Assembly (NCBI GenBank): GCA_037576195.1
Contig: CM075104.1
Coordinates: 19,856,211-19,920,210 of the forward strand
Origin: Phytoseiulus persimilis
Lineage: Eukaryota; Arthropoda; Arachnida; Mesostigmata; Phytoseiidae
Reading direction: 5' to 3'
DNA length: 64,000 nucleotides
How positions within the stretch are numbered: position 1 is the first letter of the stretch; each line of letters starts with the position of its first letter. The notes under the pieces were generated by a model. The model was not told the origin of the DNA and did not search any database. It saw only the letters and a list, made by a program, of their open reading frames with translations. Positions 47,522 through 59,837 of the stretch are shown here, one piece after another. The translations under genes and the position numbers were made by a program.

Positions 47522-50500
47522 CTGAAAAAAATAAAACCGAGACGATGGAACAGGGAAAAGCAGTAACATCCGCAGCAGCAGCTCGTAAAGAGTCTTTTAT
47601 CTCTCGACAGCTCCGGGGCAATGTCCCAGCTCTGGCGACAACAGAAGTAACAATGATGCTGGACCCTCGAAGGACAACCTCGACAGAAGAAGAAGCAGTG
47701 CTGGACTCGCTGCGGCGGGACATCCAAACGAGCGGATCTGAATCTCAAAAACGCTTTGCGGCTAACTCGTATGATGACGTGTAGTCGTTGCCGTTTATTA
47801 CACGGCCGTGAAGATCGTGGAGGGACAGGGAAAAAACAGGCGAAGCCACGACATGCAGGAAAAGGAGACAGGAGTCGATTCAGTCAAGATCGACGGGCGG
47901 CGGCTGAATTTGCAGTGAACGCACATAATCACGCTAAACGACCACAGTAATGTCCACAATGTACGAGGAATTACGTACGTGGGGCAGCAATCTAATAGCG
48001 ATAATTGCCGACCTATTATGACAACGTAACAGCATACGGGCGAAGAAACAACCCTAAATAGTCGATGGGACCACCCGGCAGCGAGAGAGTTCAACTTTTG
48101 AATCGCAGTCCAAGCGACAGCCGATTGTCCTTTCTCCGTACTCAAAGCAACGGCCATACAAGCTGGATATCAACCGACATTTCCGCAGTCCGGACGGTGT
48201 TCGAGCATTTTTACAGCCGATCTAGAGAGAAATTATTCTCAGAACGGGAATCACTCGGGAAAAATGAGCGCCAACGACCGATCGATACTGCGTCGAGATT
48301 GCATTGTTAATCCGCGGAGAAAGAAACCGCGGTAAGACATCACCAACCCTCATTGAAGTTCGAAGACAACGCCAGTCGACGCTTCGACAACGACGATGGT
48401 TAAGGCACGGCTGATTCTCGTGCCCGTTCACGGCGCGTTCCACTTGTTGAAAGCTACGGCTAGCCACCGCCACCGCCTTCGAATTCTCATTTTAAATTCC
48501 ATGCGGAGATAATGAGTGTTTTTCATTGTTTCTCGATTCTGTCAAATCGCGTATGGAAATTAGCGGCCACTCGATTCCATGATCAGATCACTAATTATCA
48601 TGTCAAAAACAAACAGACACACTCAGAGCCGCACGCCCACGTTTGCGCTTCGATCAATATGAGAGCGAAGCACTGTATTATGACAAACACCCTCTCGATC
48701 AGTTTCGGCTTCATGCATCATAAGCGATGCGTCTGAAGCCTACATCGAGAATGAGTGAACAATGAGCGTCGATGGCACGCGATTGTTGAGACGGTAAACT
48801 CCGAGAATTTCCTACATGCGTCGGGAATCTTTCGCCATGAGGAGGACGAGAAAAGTTGAGAGACTCTGACCTGATCGGCCGTCTTCCCGCGACAAATAAA
48901 TCCGGAGATCTCCCAGGCTCCGAATTTCGGGGAAGCAACGAGCATGACAAGTTCCAGAATCATTGCTATTGATCTCGTGCGCGATACTGATTACAGCTGC
49001 GAAACACAATAATGGAACCAATTGAGATTCCGGAGACAGGAGAGTTATGATCGGCTGTTTCTCAGCCATCATCAGTTTCAGGATGCTCATGGGAAACAAG
49101 CTTTAGAGGGCGGGGACTCAAGCGTTGCTCGTCATGATTAAGCGCGAGTACAAAGCAAAGAAAAGCTCTCCTACTGGCGGGCGGCTTTACATTCGGATGC
49201 GTTCGGCCCATTGGATGGTTGGTAGTGGCTTTTGCGGACGGCTCGAAGGTAGATGCGGTGGTGGCATCATTTGCCACGCGAGGACCCCTCGCGTGAGGTC
49301 CATTATTCTCGCTCAAATAGCTTCTATTATGATTCCCAGTCGAGATAAGGCGACCGCTGTGGTGTACGATAATGCCGTTTTCGCTGGAACTATTCCGTTG
49401 ACGTGTCGTTGTCATCGGCGCCGAGATCGTCTGCTGTCGGAACAGCTCTCAGTCGACGCATCTTTTTGTTCTTCCCGAGTGATCTCCGTGCTCTGTCACC
49501 AGAGCGAAGCAATCAATGGAAACCAAAGCAAGGCGACAATGGAGCCGTCCGCCCGATAAGCCATCGACGGTATAACCCTATCTGTCAATTCGTAGCGACT
49601 TGTCTCGGACGAAGCGACTCGCAAAGACGGAATGATGAGCGGTTGCTGCGACAACAAGAACCGAAAAATGAAACATTTGACTCCGTGGAGACCCCCTGAT
49701 GTAAATATTACGTTATTGTGACCACCGTTGCCGCGGCAGCTCCACAAAAAGCATTGTGACACGCGACCGTAGGGACTTTCCAAGACAAACTGTAACTCGT
49801 TCAAAAAACCAAAGAAACCTCTCGCAATAGACAGACACGCATATGAACTCGTAACAGAGAGGCCATGTTGGTCGACAGGCGAGCGGTTAAGTGTAATGAC
49901 TTCATGTGCCGAAGTACGAAGCCAAAATGAAGACGACAGGGATGGCCTGCCCACCACTGGAGGAAAAAAAAACAAAAGAAAACCACAGCAACAACAACTA
50001 CTGATGAGTGGAGCTACAGCAGCTCAGCATTAGGAGCAAGAAGAGAAGCGGAAAACGAAACCACGGGCGAAAACGTTAGTGGACAAAAACAGTACTTCTG
50101 AGAAAGGATCATATGCGATTAAACGATTGAGGTGTGCGATATATACGATCGTACCGAAGATGAACGAGAATTTTTCGGCTCTATATGATGATTCGTTTTA
50201 CGTTTCGAAAAATGCTGTTTCGAGAGGGATGAGAAGTTCGAATAAATCAGTAAGAGTAGTGAGGTGAGCCACTCCCTGCCAACCAAACGACGATCTGACG
50301 TACAACAACCGCTAGCTCGGCTGCTTCAATCGTAAGGAGTGGTTCGACGGATTTTCTCCTTGGGATTCCGAAACATCGGCGTCCTATTCGATCGTGTATT
50401 GTTTCAACTGTTCTTGGTCAGAGAGAATTACAATTTGACAAATCTGTTGCTCGCCATAGAACTGCCGGACCGCGGGCAGCCCTCACGAACAGTGCCGGCC

Positions 50501-53500
50501 CCGGTTCGGGGAGCTTTTGAGAACTTTATGGTGAACGATTATGTTTTTTTTTTAATGAAAATAAACTGGTTCTGGAGGTGAGTTGCCCGGAGTAGGATGA
50601 AGATGTCCGAACTTTCTGTGAAAGCCATCCGCCGCGTCGCCGGAAAGGAAAATGACATTTTCCAGGGCCGGTCTTTTCAGAGATGTATGGCACACTTCGT
50701 TACGTCGGAGGCATCTTAATATTTTTTTCGTTCGCCTGTATATCTTAATTTTCGGTGGCACGCGAGAGGCCCAAGAATGTCGTTTCGTTAGTCGCTCGTT
50801 CCGGCGGCTCTATCTTGAGACGAAGAGGAGGAGGACGACACATCGAGGAGAGACATTCGCTTCAAACTTTTCCTCCGCCTTGACAGCAGCCATCAGGGCA
50901 AGCAGTCGTCGTCGTTGTCTCATTGATGGCTGAGGGATTGTCTCATGACGAGCTCACTTCTCCGAGTTCGGCATTTTTCTCTCCGGGCCTCGTGGTTGTT
51001 TGCTGAAGGGAACTATCCTGCGAACGCTCCATCATTTTTCCAAAGAGTCTGATTCGAACTTTTCAATTGGCTGCGGGAGCTTCCCTCTGGTTTCGCATCG
51101 TTAAAAATTTTGATGGATCGCAGCATTCGCCCTGATGGAGATCGGAATGAACGACGTCTCACTTGTCCGGAACGTTCCGTTGTTCTAGTTCTTTTGCGCC
51201 GTAGAAATCTGGATCTATTCTCTGCGAGCGTACAGGATGTGTTCGCCCCGAAATGAATCGTTCAACTTCCGGGGAGCTCGAATCCCCTCCAGGCCATCCT
51301 CGGAATTACGAGCATGGGCACAAGAATCACAGCGCGATCGTCGCGCGGTCGTGCACTCACGGTCAGCCCTCCGTTGTTCTTCAGCTCAAAGAAGTCTTGT
51401 TGTTATTGTCGCTGTTTCGAAGCCAGCCAACATGGTTGAGCGGGTATTGTACCAGGTCACGCGAATGACTGACCAATGAAAGACCGACGATTGGACAGTG
51501 AGCGTTGGGACAATCAGACACGCGGACCCAGGGACACGTGAGGTACGAGCTCGCATCTCGTTGTTCTTGGCCGAGGTTTCTTGAAGCGTTCTCTCGTTTA
51601 GAATCAATTCGCAGAGGCATTGGAATCATGCTACCGATTTCGCAACAATTGCCCTTCGAGTCTTCCGCCCGTTCGATGAATTAACTGAATTTCACGACAG
51701 AGCCGCGCTGCCGCATCCGTGAGTGCTCCGCGAATGACGGTTCCGCCTCTCGGAATCGGAACTTCAACACAACTGTGATTGGCACCTACAGCTGTCGCGC
51801 GGCGGAGGTCGTCGGAGTCATCGTGTTTTTCTCACCAAGCTCGGGGTAACCCAGTTGATTCGGTGCTCACTGGACCATAATCCCGTTAAATGCTGTCGAG
51901 TGTTGCTGCAGCCGATGATCGGTTTGGAAGTGCCATAGATCTCGCACTGCATGTCATCAAGAAGTGATCGCATTCACCAGTTCCGTACGTACGACTGAGG
52001 TCTGTCGGCCGTCTCGGCTGCCTGGCAGTCTGGGACTGGGTAAAACACCCCTCCCAGTGGGAGAAGCTCCTGATGACGGAACGGAGAAATCGCACTGCTC
52101 AAAGCGTCCGTAAGGTGGATAGGTGAGGCCGTTCGGCTGTGTCTGGGACAGTCGATTGAACGCCAAAGCGAATTTATGATCTGCTCAAGATCGGAAGGCC
52201 GCGCGGCAGGGCGAGCGGATCGGATTCCGGAAGAATTTCTGTGCCACACGCACTCCTCGCCGATTCAGTGGACTGTGATCGAGCGCGATTCCAGCACATG
52301 GACGACAAGATCCTGGCAGGTGGGAGTAGCGGGTGGAAAAAGTCACTGTTCAGTAAATAAACCGAGGTCGTGCATAAGTTCGCCCTTACTTGGGGAAATA
52401 TTCACGGACTGTTTCATTCAATGTACTAGATTTGTGGAGTCAATATGCCATGGGTGAATATTGTTGATTAGGCGCTCCATTCGTCGGTGTTCAACCCTGC
52501 TATCCTCGGAAGCCCATCGATTCTGAATCTCGTGAAAATCCGAGCTGAGTTCGACGCAGTTACTCAGCTGATCGAATTATTCGGGCATTCAGTGTTGCCC
52601 AGAGTTCGCGACATGTGAAGCCTCACTTGTCTCGGGCAGCAAAGTTACTCTTCTAAACTTCCCGAGGATGAGGACGGTGATGGAATCCGACGTCTCTTTC
52701 TCGGAAACAGCTCGCTTCAGGGGTCCAAGCTCTTGGACGCTTCCCGATAATAACACTCAAGCACGCAAACATCAACAGCAGGTGGGAGTCGGCAGTTCTC
52801 GCAGCGGATGGAATTCCGAGATGCAGCAATGCGAATCGGGAATAAGTCCAACCCAAATTAGCGGGAAAGGCCGTAGAATCCTTAGTAGATCACTTGTGCT
52901 TCTCACGTTCCCTGAACGCGAGAGCATTCGAAGCCTGAGCGGCTCCAACATGAAAGGGACGACGAAAGCGTCATTTGGGGATGATGCGCGAGAACGATTT
53001 ATCTCTCATGCGTTGTTTCCGTGTGAAGCCAGCGAGCTGTGAGAGTGCTGAGTCGCCGCAACCTCTGACACTTTGGACATCAACGGATTCCCAAGAGATC
53101 ATCACACCTCAATGACTTTCGCTGGGAGTTGGAAGCTAATATGTCTCTGACACGAAAGCAGCAACTTCATGAAAGAAATCAAGCAGGGAAACTTTCCCCT
53201 GATTACAAGTTCAGCGAGCCTTGCTCTCCCGGGCATTACGGCGCGTATGGGCGGAGAGCGTCTCGCCACGAAGCGCATTCCGTCGATGACGATGTTGAGA
53301 GAACTGCAGTCCTTCTATTCGCTACTGAAGTAGCGCCGTCCAATCGCTCGTCGCGAGTTGAGAGATAGCTCGCAGCAGCTCAGGAAGTGGGAGAGTGTTT
53401 TGCACGATTATCTCGGTTTCTGATCCCGGGAATCGTGAATGACGAGATCACAGTTTGCAACGTTCGCGGATCGAGGGCGATTCCTGCCCACGAAACACGA

Positions 53501-53639
53501 ATGATCAAGATTCTCTAGGGCATCGGGGCAATCAAAATGGGGTCCACGAGCTAACTGGCCGAGGAATCGTCTGGAATCGCGAATGAACGGGACTCCAGGG
53601 TAACGGTGTCGGTCATGATAAAGTGTCACAAAGTGGAAA

Positions 53640-54729
53640 AGCATTGCAAGAGATCCATTAGGAATTCACGGGAGGAGAACATCAACATACGACGTGCTCC
53701 TCCTGTCTGAAACAAGCCTAATGAATCTAGAGGAACCACCGCGAATAGAGGGTTACTTATTCCACGGAAGCAATCGAATCGGTCTCTCTCAGGCGCAAAA
53801 TCATCGGGCAGAACCGGAATACTTGCCCGGTTCGACCTGGGTGAAACGCGCTGGATAGAAAAAGGTAACGATTTCATTGCCATTGGGATTGATATCAATG
53901 ACCAACCATGGATCATTGTGTCGGTCTACGGGGCTTTAGCCCACCTCCAGGTGAATAAGGAACAAGTCAACGAGATTTGCGAAGTTATTCAGCGCCGAAA
54001 AACGGAGAACAGCAGAACTCTGGTGGGAGGCGACATGAACGCCCACCTACCAAACTAGACGGGAGAATGGACGGGCGTGGTAGACTCCTCAGGGAACTTG
54101 CCAACGAAAACAACCTAACTATTCTGAACCTAACAAAAAAATGTCGCGGCAAAATCACCCGAATACAGGGAGGAATTGCCTCAACAATCGACTATGTGTT
54201 GTGCAATTCTCTAGCCTTCAAAGAAGTGGAGAACATGCACATAGACGAGAAAAAAGAAATCCTCAACTGGAGTGACCACAACCTGATAATCATACAAATG
54301 GGGAAACAGAAAGCTAAAGGTCCACCCAAGAAGGTGCGAGTGCGTATTCTGAGACCGAAAAAGGCTGCTGAGGCGGTGACAGATATCCTTGCAGCCAAAG
54401 GCGAGCCGAGTAGACTCCCCAGTCATAAGGACCTGTTAAACACCCTTCAGGACGCAATGGCACAGAGCACTAAACTCGTAACTCTAAACCCGAGAGAGAA
54501 ATTGTTCTCACCAGAGCTATCGAAATCAACGAGACTCAGGAAAGAACGAAATCGGGAATTGAGAAGAGCGAGGAAGAACAATCTCGACGACAGAAAAGCG
54601 GAAACACGATCCCGACAGGCACAGGATGATGTTCGGAACGAAGTAACACGCTTGCTCGAAATGGAAGATCGCAGAGTTAACGATCGAATCATGGGTGCAA
54701 CTAGACAAGCAAGATCCAAAGCTTCCTGA
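53640..54729 (+). pseudogene. LINE endonuclease domain, broken
   Basis: Pieces of an AP-endonuclease-like domain lie in succession: DVLLLSETSL near 53695-53725 (the catalytic Glu region), VGGDMNAH at 54023-54046 (the GDFNxH motif) and WSDHNLIII near 54268-54294 (the SDH catalytic histidine). The frame changes at least twice and has an in-frame TAG right after the GDMNAH motif. A charged linker follows and runs to a stop at 54729. It would have nicked target DNA for target-primed reverse transcription and is no longer functional. Confidence 0.88.
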
Positions 54730-54866
54730 GACCAGATCAGAAGAGGGGAAAGGAAACCGCCAAACAGAGCCCACAAGGAAATGCTCCCCCCCTCCCCACC
54801 CCCTCAAACCAGGCAACCGGTAGAACTGACCATGACGGGGGAGATGATAAAGGCGACGTCACGGCG

Positions 54867-56132
54867 ATGTCAGCCTCCTCCGCTACTGGCCCAGACAAAA
54901 TACCCGCCAAAGTCCTCGAAGCGCTAGACGAGGTTGGATATGAATACATATCAAACACCTTCAACGCGATTCTAGAAGGGAGACACGAACTCCCTGGGGA
55001 ATGGAGGAAAGGAAGAGTATCCTTGATGGAAAAACCAAACTCTACCAAGGGAAAGCTCACAACATGCAGACCCATTACAGTGTCGGACGTCCTGTACAGG
55101 GTTCTCACCAAAATTCTGGGTAAACACCCACAAGAATGGACGGAAGACAGTGGACAGCTATCAGAAATGCAAAATGGGTTTAGGAGAGATCGCAGGGGGG
55201 ATGATAATATCCTCATGCTCACTGCGGCCATCGAGATCGCAAGATCCCAGAAAAAGGGACTATATTGCGTCTTCCTGGATGCCACGAAAGCCTACGACCG
55301 AGTCGATCGGGAGAAGCTCTGGCAAACACTAGAAGAGAGAGGAATGAACACACCGCTGCTCGAGCTCCTCAAATGCATGTACGAGGACACACAGGTGAAC
55401 CTCAAACATGCGGAACACGCCTCCGATGAAGTATCCATACCAATTGGGCTTCAACAGAGCTGTCCGCTCTCCGTACCTCTCTTCTGTCTATACATCGCGA
55501 ACCTGGAACGCGAACTGCTCGCCACAGGGATCGAATTCAGAGTTCCGACTGGAATAGACCATCACTGGAAAGAAGGGGGCAACGAGCCCCTCAGAATCCC
55601 GGGATTGCTATTCGCTGATGATATTATCTCAATGGCGAATAACTCAACAGATATGGAAAGACTCCTCGAGGTAACAACGAATTTCGGGGACAAAATGTCC
55701 ATCAAATTCAACCCTCAAAAGAGCGGCGTGATGATATTCTCTCCACCACGCGACGACCATATTGATGGTTGGGACCTCAAAATACAAGGAAATTCAATAC
55801 CAATGAAAGAATCCTACAAGTATCTGGGGCTCGATCTATCGGCAGAGGAAGACTATCTCGCCAAACACTGGGAGAATATGTTCACCAAAGCCAACGTAGC
55901 TAGGCAGAGACTCAACTCGAGAACCCTTTGGAGCTTCAATAGATTCGAAGTGACGAAAATTCACTGGACAGCCACAACAGTCCCTCAACTCACATATTGC
56001 AACTCAGTGATAACCATGCCAAAGAGAGGCGGGACGGTGGGCCCTTGGCATACCACACTCCACCATAGCCAACGAATTCACGGAGGGTGTACTAGGCTGG
56101 AGCTCGTTCGACGCCAGGGAGACCACAAGTAA
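54867..56132 (+). CDS. LINE reverse transcriptase (open 421-codon segment)
   Basis: The segment holds the RT blocks in order: SSATGPDKIPAKVLEAL (motif 0-1 region), TCRPITVSDVLYRVLTKIL, FLDATKAYDRVDREKLW (motif A, near 55271), GLQQSCPLSVPLFCLYIA (motif B, with Ser replacing the usual Gly after QQ) and LLFADDI (motif C, FADD, near 55607). A thumb-like region follows (SYKYLGLDLS). The C-terminal part of the element continues in other frames to about 56697 (SKSTLARYRQHKE, RGSQLLALTRAGM, HVVLGCEED). The frame is open but no longer connected to its endonuclease, so the enzyme is probably inactive. Confidence 0.93.
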   Translation: MSASSATGPDKIPAKVLEALDEVGYEYISNTFNAILEGRHELPGEWRKGRVSLMEKPNSTKGKLTTCRPITVSDVLYRVLTKILGKHPQEWTEDSGQLSEMQNGFRRDRRGDDNILMLTAAIEIARSQKKGLYCVFLDATKAYDRVDREKLWQTLEERGMNTPLLELLKCMYEDTQVNLKHAEHASDEVSIPIGLQQSCPLSVPLFCLYIANLERELLATGIEFRVPTGIDHHWKEGGNEPLRIPGLLFADDIISMANNSTDMERLLEVTTNFGDKMSIKFNPQKSGVMIFSPPRDDHIDGWDLKIQGNSIPMKESYKYLGLDLSAEEDYLAKHWENMFTKANVARQRLNSRTLWSFNRFEVTKIHWTATTVPQLTYCNSVITMPKRGGTVGPWHTTLHHSQRIHGGCTRLELVRRQGDHK

Positions 56133-56785
56133 ACTGATGTAGGTGCTTCGAGAGAGTTAAACAAATGGACCCACACAGACGGCCGAAACTTTTCCTCCAG
56201 GCTACCGAAACAACAGACACCAGAATCAAAGCGACAGAGAGACTCAGACAACTGAGAACACAATTTGAACTGAGTGACTTCGGAATAGCCAGAAATACAC
56301 CAGGACAGCCAATGTGGAACGCATTCCGCAAAGACCTTAGAAAAAAGGTGCAAGATTAACTGGACTCTACATGGAAACAAGCCATGCAGTCCAAATCCAC
56401 GTTGGCGCGTTATCGGCAACACAAGGAGTCCAGAGGTCTCCAACAAAGGCTGTACGACAACACGCGTGGAAGCCAGCTTTTAGCTCTAACGAGAGCAGGG
56501 ATGTTGACCATCCTGAAAAAGCACCGGAACCGTGACCGAAACCGAACGGACCGAAACGGGCAGACACGTGGTCCTGGGATGCGAGGAAGACTTATTCTCC
56601 CCAGAGGAATTCCCCTACCGCATCGGACTCTCGCCGAACACAACTCAGGCAGTCCTACGGAGGACGAAAACCACCCTAATAAACTGGGAGAGATAAGATC
56701 TGTGACTACAATTCAACTCACCCCTGTAATGAAAAGGATTCATATGATGTATATGAAAGATCAAATAAATCCAATCCAATCCTAT

Positions 56786-59700
56786 AGCTCCGCCTCCGTG
56801 AAGCTGAAACGAAAGGCGCTGCATCCCATGCCTGCTCGAGGAGCTGAGCTCCGAGCTACTGACTGCCACCCTTGTCAAAGCTTTGACCAACAATACTGCT
56901 CAAAAACCAAAATCGAGCTTGAGATGTCATTTCAGCGCTCATGAATATAGGGGGAGGGCCAAAGTGAGCTCCGAAGCTTTCCATTGCTCGCATGGCCGTA
57001 ATTTGCGACTCAAATCAGAGCGAGTAAATGAGATGATTGCAAGATGTAACAAAAATGTAACAAGGAAGCTGTTACCTGGGTTTGAGTGAATCGAGTTCGT
57101 GTGTACCGATCCTATATGCCGTTCCTTCGGACTCGCCCGAGTCATATCGACTTTTTAAATACGCTCCAAACCCGCAGACCCGTCGATGACCCTGCTTTCA
57201 ATAGTTCAATGAACAGACTCCTGGAGCAACTCACGAAGGGGAGACCCTATGATACACTGAAAGAACTATGAGTGCGAAGAAAAGAAGATATTACAGCGCG
57301 AGAAGATATTGTACAAGCCCCATAGGAGAAAAATGCATCCCGTGCGACCCGGGAGAGTTGAAAATTCAGCTGGAGTGTGGGGCTTACACAGATATTACCC
57401 AGCTAAAAATCGAAGCTCAGTATCTGGGAGCTGCAAGAGGACAGAAGTCGAGAGTGTTCGGAATCGTACGCCCGCGGCGAGATTTCTTCCTTCGGCCAGC
57501 TGAGAGCTCTATTATCGGCGTTTTATTCCTTACCTTCTCAGGAGCAGCGGTGACGTCTGCCTTCTCTTCCAGGAGGTCGGACGTCGTTATCACGGTCGTT
57601 GTTGTCGTTGACAGCGTCGCGATTTTCGACTCTTTGCATCGCCTGTGCCGCTAAATTCGGCTGCTGCTGGTGACTTCTCTTGAGGAGCTGTCAGAAGGAA
57701 GGAAAGCCCTCCGCAAAGATTACAATAGGTTGAGGAAAGGGAGGAAATGATTATCGTGGTTCACCATGACACTAGTACATCGAGACCCTTGTATGCGGAG
57801 CGTCCGCTCTGCTCCATACTCCGTAACAATGCGTGTCCAGCTCGACACTTGCCCGTGGCGAATCGGCCCGAATTCGCCACCTGCCCCAAAGTGAACATCC
57901 AATGTGATCACGGTAATGTGATGATATGATTCTCGCACGACGGGCCTCGACGGCAGCGAAACTTTCTGAAACAGCTCAAGAGTCTATTTTTCTCGTTTGG
58001 TCTCTCCATAATCAGACACGCTGGTGCGCTCGTCTTTCCTCCATCCATGAAAATCATGGATCCTGATCCGCTTCAATAGGGTCGGACCCTGGAGGACCGT
58101 AACTTTGCTGATATTTGGCAATTTCGGGTTAATTGCATATACTGACAGTCAGGGCTGTGGGAAAAATGCTCACAGTATCTAGTTCAGATTAGGGAGCGAA
58201 TGAAAGTATTTCTCAAGATGGCGCCACGAGCTCTTCTAATGAAATGAGGGCTGTAACGTGGTATATCCCGATGGAACCTTGGAGCAAGAGTTTTCGCTGC
58301 ACCCGCAAGGACTTCGCTGTCTCCTTCCAGAGTGATTCCAACCTTTACAGCGAAGGAAAAGTTGCATCGGTTGCGTAAGAAGCGTGAAGAGAAATATACT
58401 GTGATTTCAGAAAGAGAGCTATGTTGTTGCGACACTGATGCCCTAGGGTAGTCATCGTAGCCATCCTCGCTCTATGATTCAGCATGAGTCAGATATGGCG
58501 GTTCGTTTGTCGGATACTTCTGTCCTCAAGAATTGGGATCTGATTGGCTCGCACGCTGAAGACGACCAAGCTTTTTTTTTTTCGGGCCAGGGAGAAAAAT
58601 GCGTGATGCAGACCATGCCACAGCTTCAGCACGATACTGTGGGAGTCGCAAACCCACTAAAAACCTGGTGATTCCCGAACCCCCGCTTTCGGGCGGAGTT
58701 GCCGCTCTCACGGCTGGTCTTCTTTTGCGTGATGTGCACTCTGTCGTGTCCGGGCTTTCCGTTAGTGATACCTCAACAGTCCTAACGAAAAATATGCTCC
58801 AGCTCGCTGGAAGGGCACTCACAGCTGGCCATTGCGACGGCTATTCTGTTTTTGATGCCGATTGAGCTTCCGCTGCAGTCAAGTGGAGTGATAGAGATGG
58901 GAATGCAATCTCGTGCCTCCCTTAGCAAAACGGGGCACGTCATTGTGCCTCAGATGAATTGATATAGTATCGCAGGCGAAGAGATCCGCAGGGCTCCAGC
59001 TCTTCCGCGGCTCTTAGCTCTGCGCCCTCAAGTTATCTGGGGCGAGATTTCTGTGCCGAGAAAGAATGAATCTCCAGTGCAGACACAGATATGCACGAAA
59101 CTCCGACTACGATTTCGCACCCCTCCGATACCTAGAGCGTCTGTCAGTTTAGGAAACGGATTGAGTTCATTCCGCGGTCACAGATATGGACAAAAATCGA
59201 ATACGCTCTCACGCCCTGTGAGCTTTGACCCTTGGGCGAGTTCTCCCTCCCCCTTCCCTCCCTCGAGAATGGGCAACCGCATTTCCCGGTATTCTACAGA
59301 CCACTCAGCGGAGCAATGTTCCGTCGCTTGACAGAGAGACCATTCAGATTTGAAACCCTCTCATATAGTGAGTCGTGGCTTGCATCAGATGAATATTCTA
59401 CGGTATTCTCGCTTCCGGTAGTATCCGGTGCATCCCCAGACTGGCGGCTCGAGAAGAGCTCATTGCCAACCGGAAAGGACTCCGATCTCTCAGACCTTCT
59501 CCCGAACTGATTTGGTGAGAAGAATTGCTTGCCAAGCCTTGACGACCCGAGTTCCTGGAGGGGGTTTCCCCTCTGCCCGTCGTTCGGGGATCGAGGATAT
59601 TCGAAGATCATGAGTTTTCGGACCACATTCAGACTCCAAAAGCTGCTGCCCCCTCATTAGATGTCCAGAGATCACAGAAACGCTGCGCTGAGAGAGGAGT

Positions 59701-59837
59701 CGGTGAGGCTCCATCGTCGTCCCGCTTGCACCGGGCTAACCTCCCGGAATGGAGGCAATCGTCGTCGGCATTAATAATGGAGAAACGGTGAAAATCGATC
59801 ATTATGTAACCAGGATCGTTTCAGCCAAACCGTTGTC
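56786..59837. other. Spacer between the LINE and the ionotropic receptor
   Basis: No recognised gene. On the minus strand a strong acceptor (CTTTCCTTCCTTCTGACAG| at 57688) and a donor (GAGAAG|GTAAGG at 57534) bracket 154 nt, but no frame is open across it, so at most it is a non-coding or terminal exon. Short plus-strand frames around 57086-57654 and 58599-58865 show no domain. Confidence 0.45.

Larger units (their letters stand above)
31647..53639. other. Gene-poor spacer with scattered elements
   Basis: About 22 kb lie between the three-Ig gene and the LINE. Supported contents are a GA microsatellite, the MITE at 33070-33394, the hairpin at 35335-35443 and a 15-T run at 35578-35592. Low-confidence candidates are at 42.1, 43.3 and 47.2-47.8 kb. 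No complete gene was recognised. Short coding-like frames occur on both strands, as elsewhere in the window, and were not called without splice or domain support. Confidence 0.45.
53640..56785 (+). mobile_element. Degenerate APE-type LINE (non-LTR retrotransposon)
   Basis: Endonuclease, reverse transcriptase and a C-terminal region occur in the expected order on the plus strand. The coding signal shifts frame near 53.78 kb and 54.05 kb, has a TAG just after the GDMNAH motif, a break between 54729 and 54867, and further stops after 56132, so it is dead. The 5' end is uncertain: readable similarity starts near 53.65 kb and no first open frame or promoter was seen, suggesting 5' truncation. The 3' end carries an AATAAA-like stretch and an AATCC-rich tail near 56765-56785. 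The style (RT followed by YDNTRGSQLLALTRAGM and an HVVLGCEED segment) recalls LINEs common in ticks and mites. The clade was not determined. Confidence 0.92.

Noticed and set aside
57534-57687. Minus-strand segment between a strong acceptor and a GTAAGG donor
   Set aside because: Every frame is closed across it, so it is not an internal coding exon. It may be a non-coding exon but no evidence decides.
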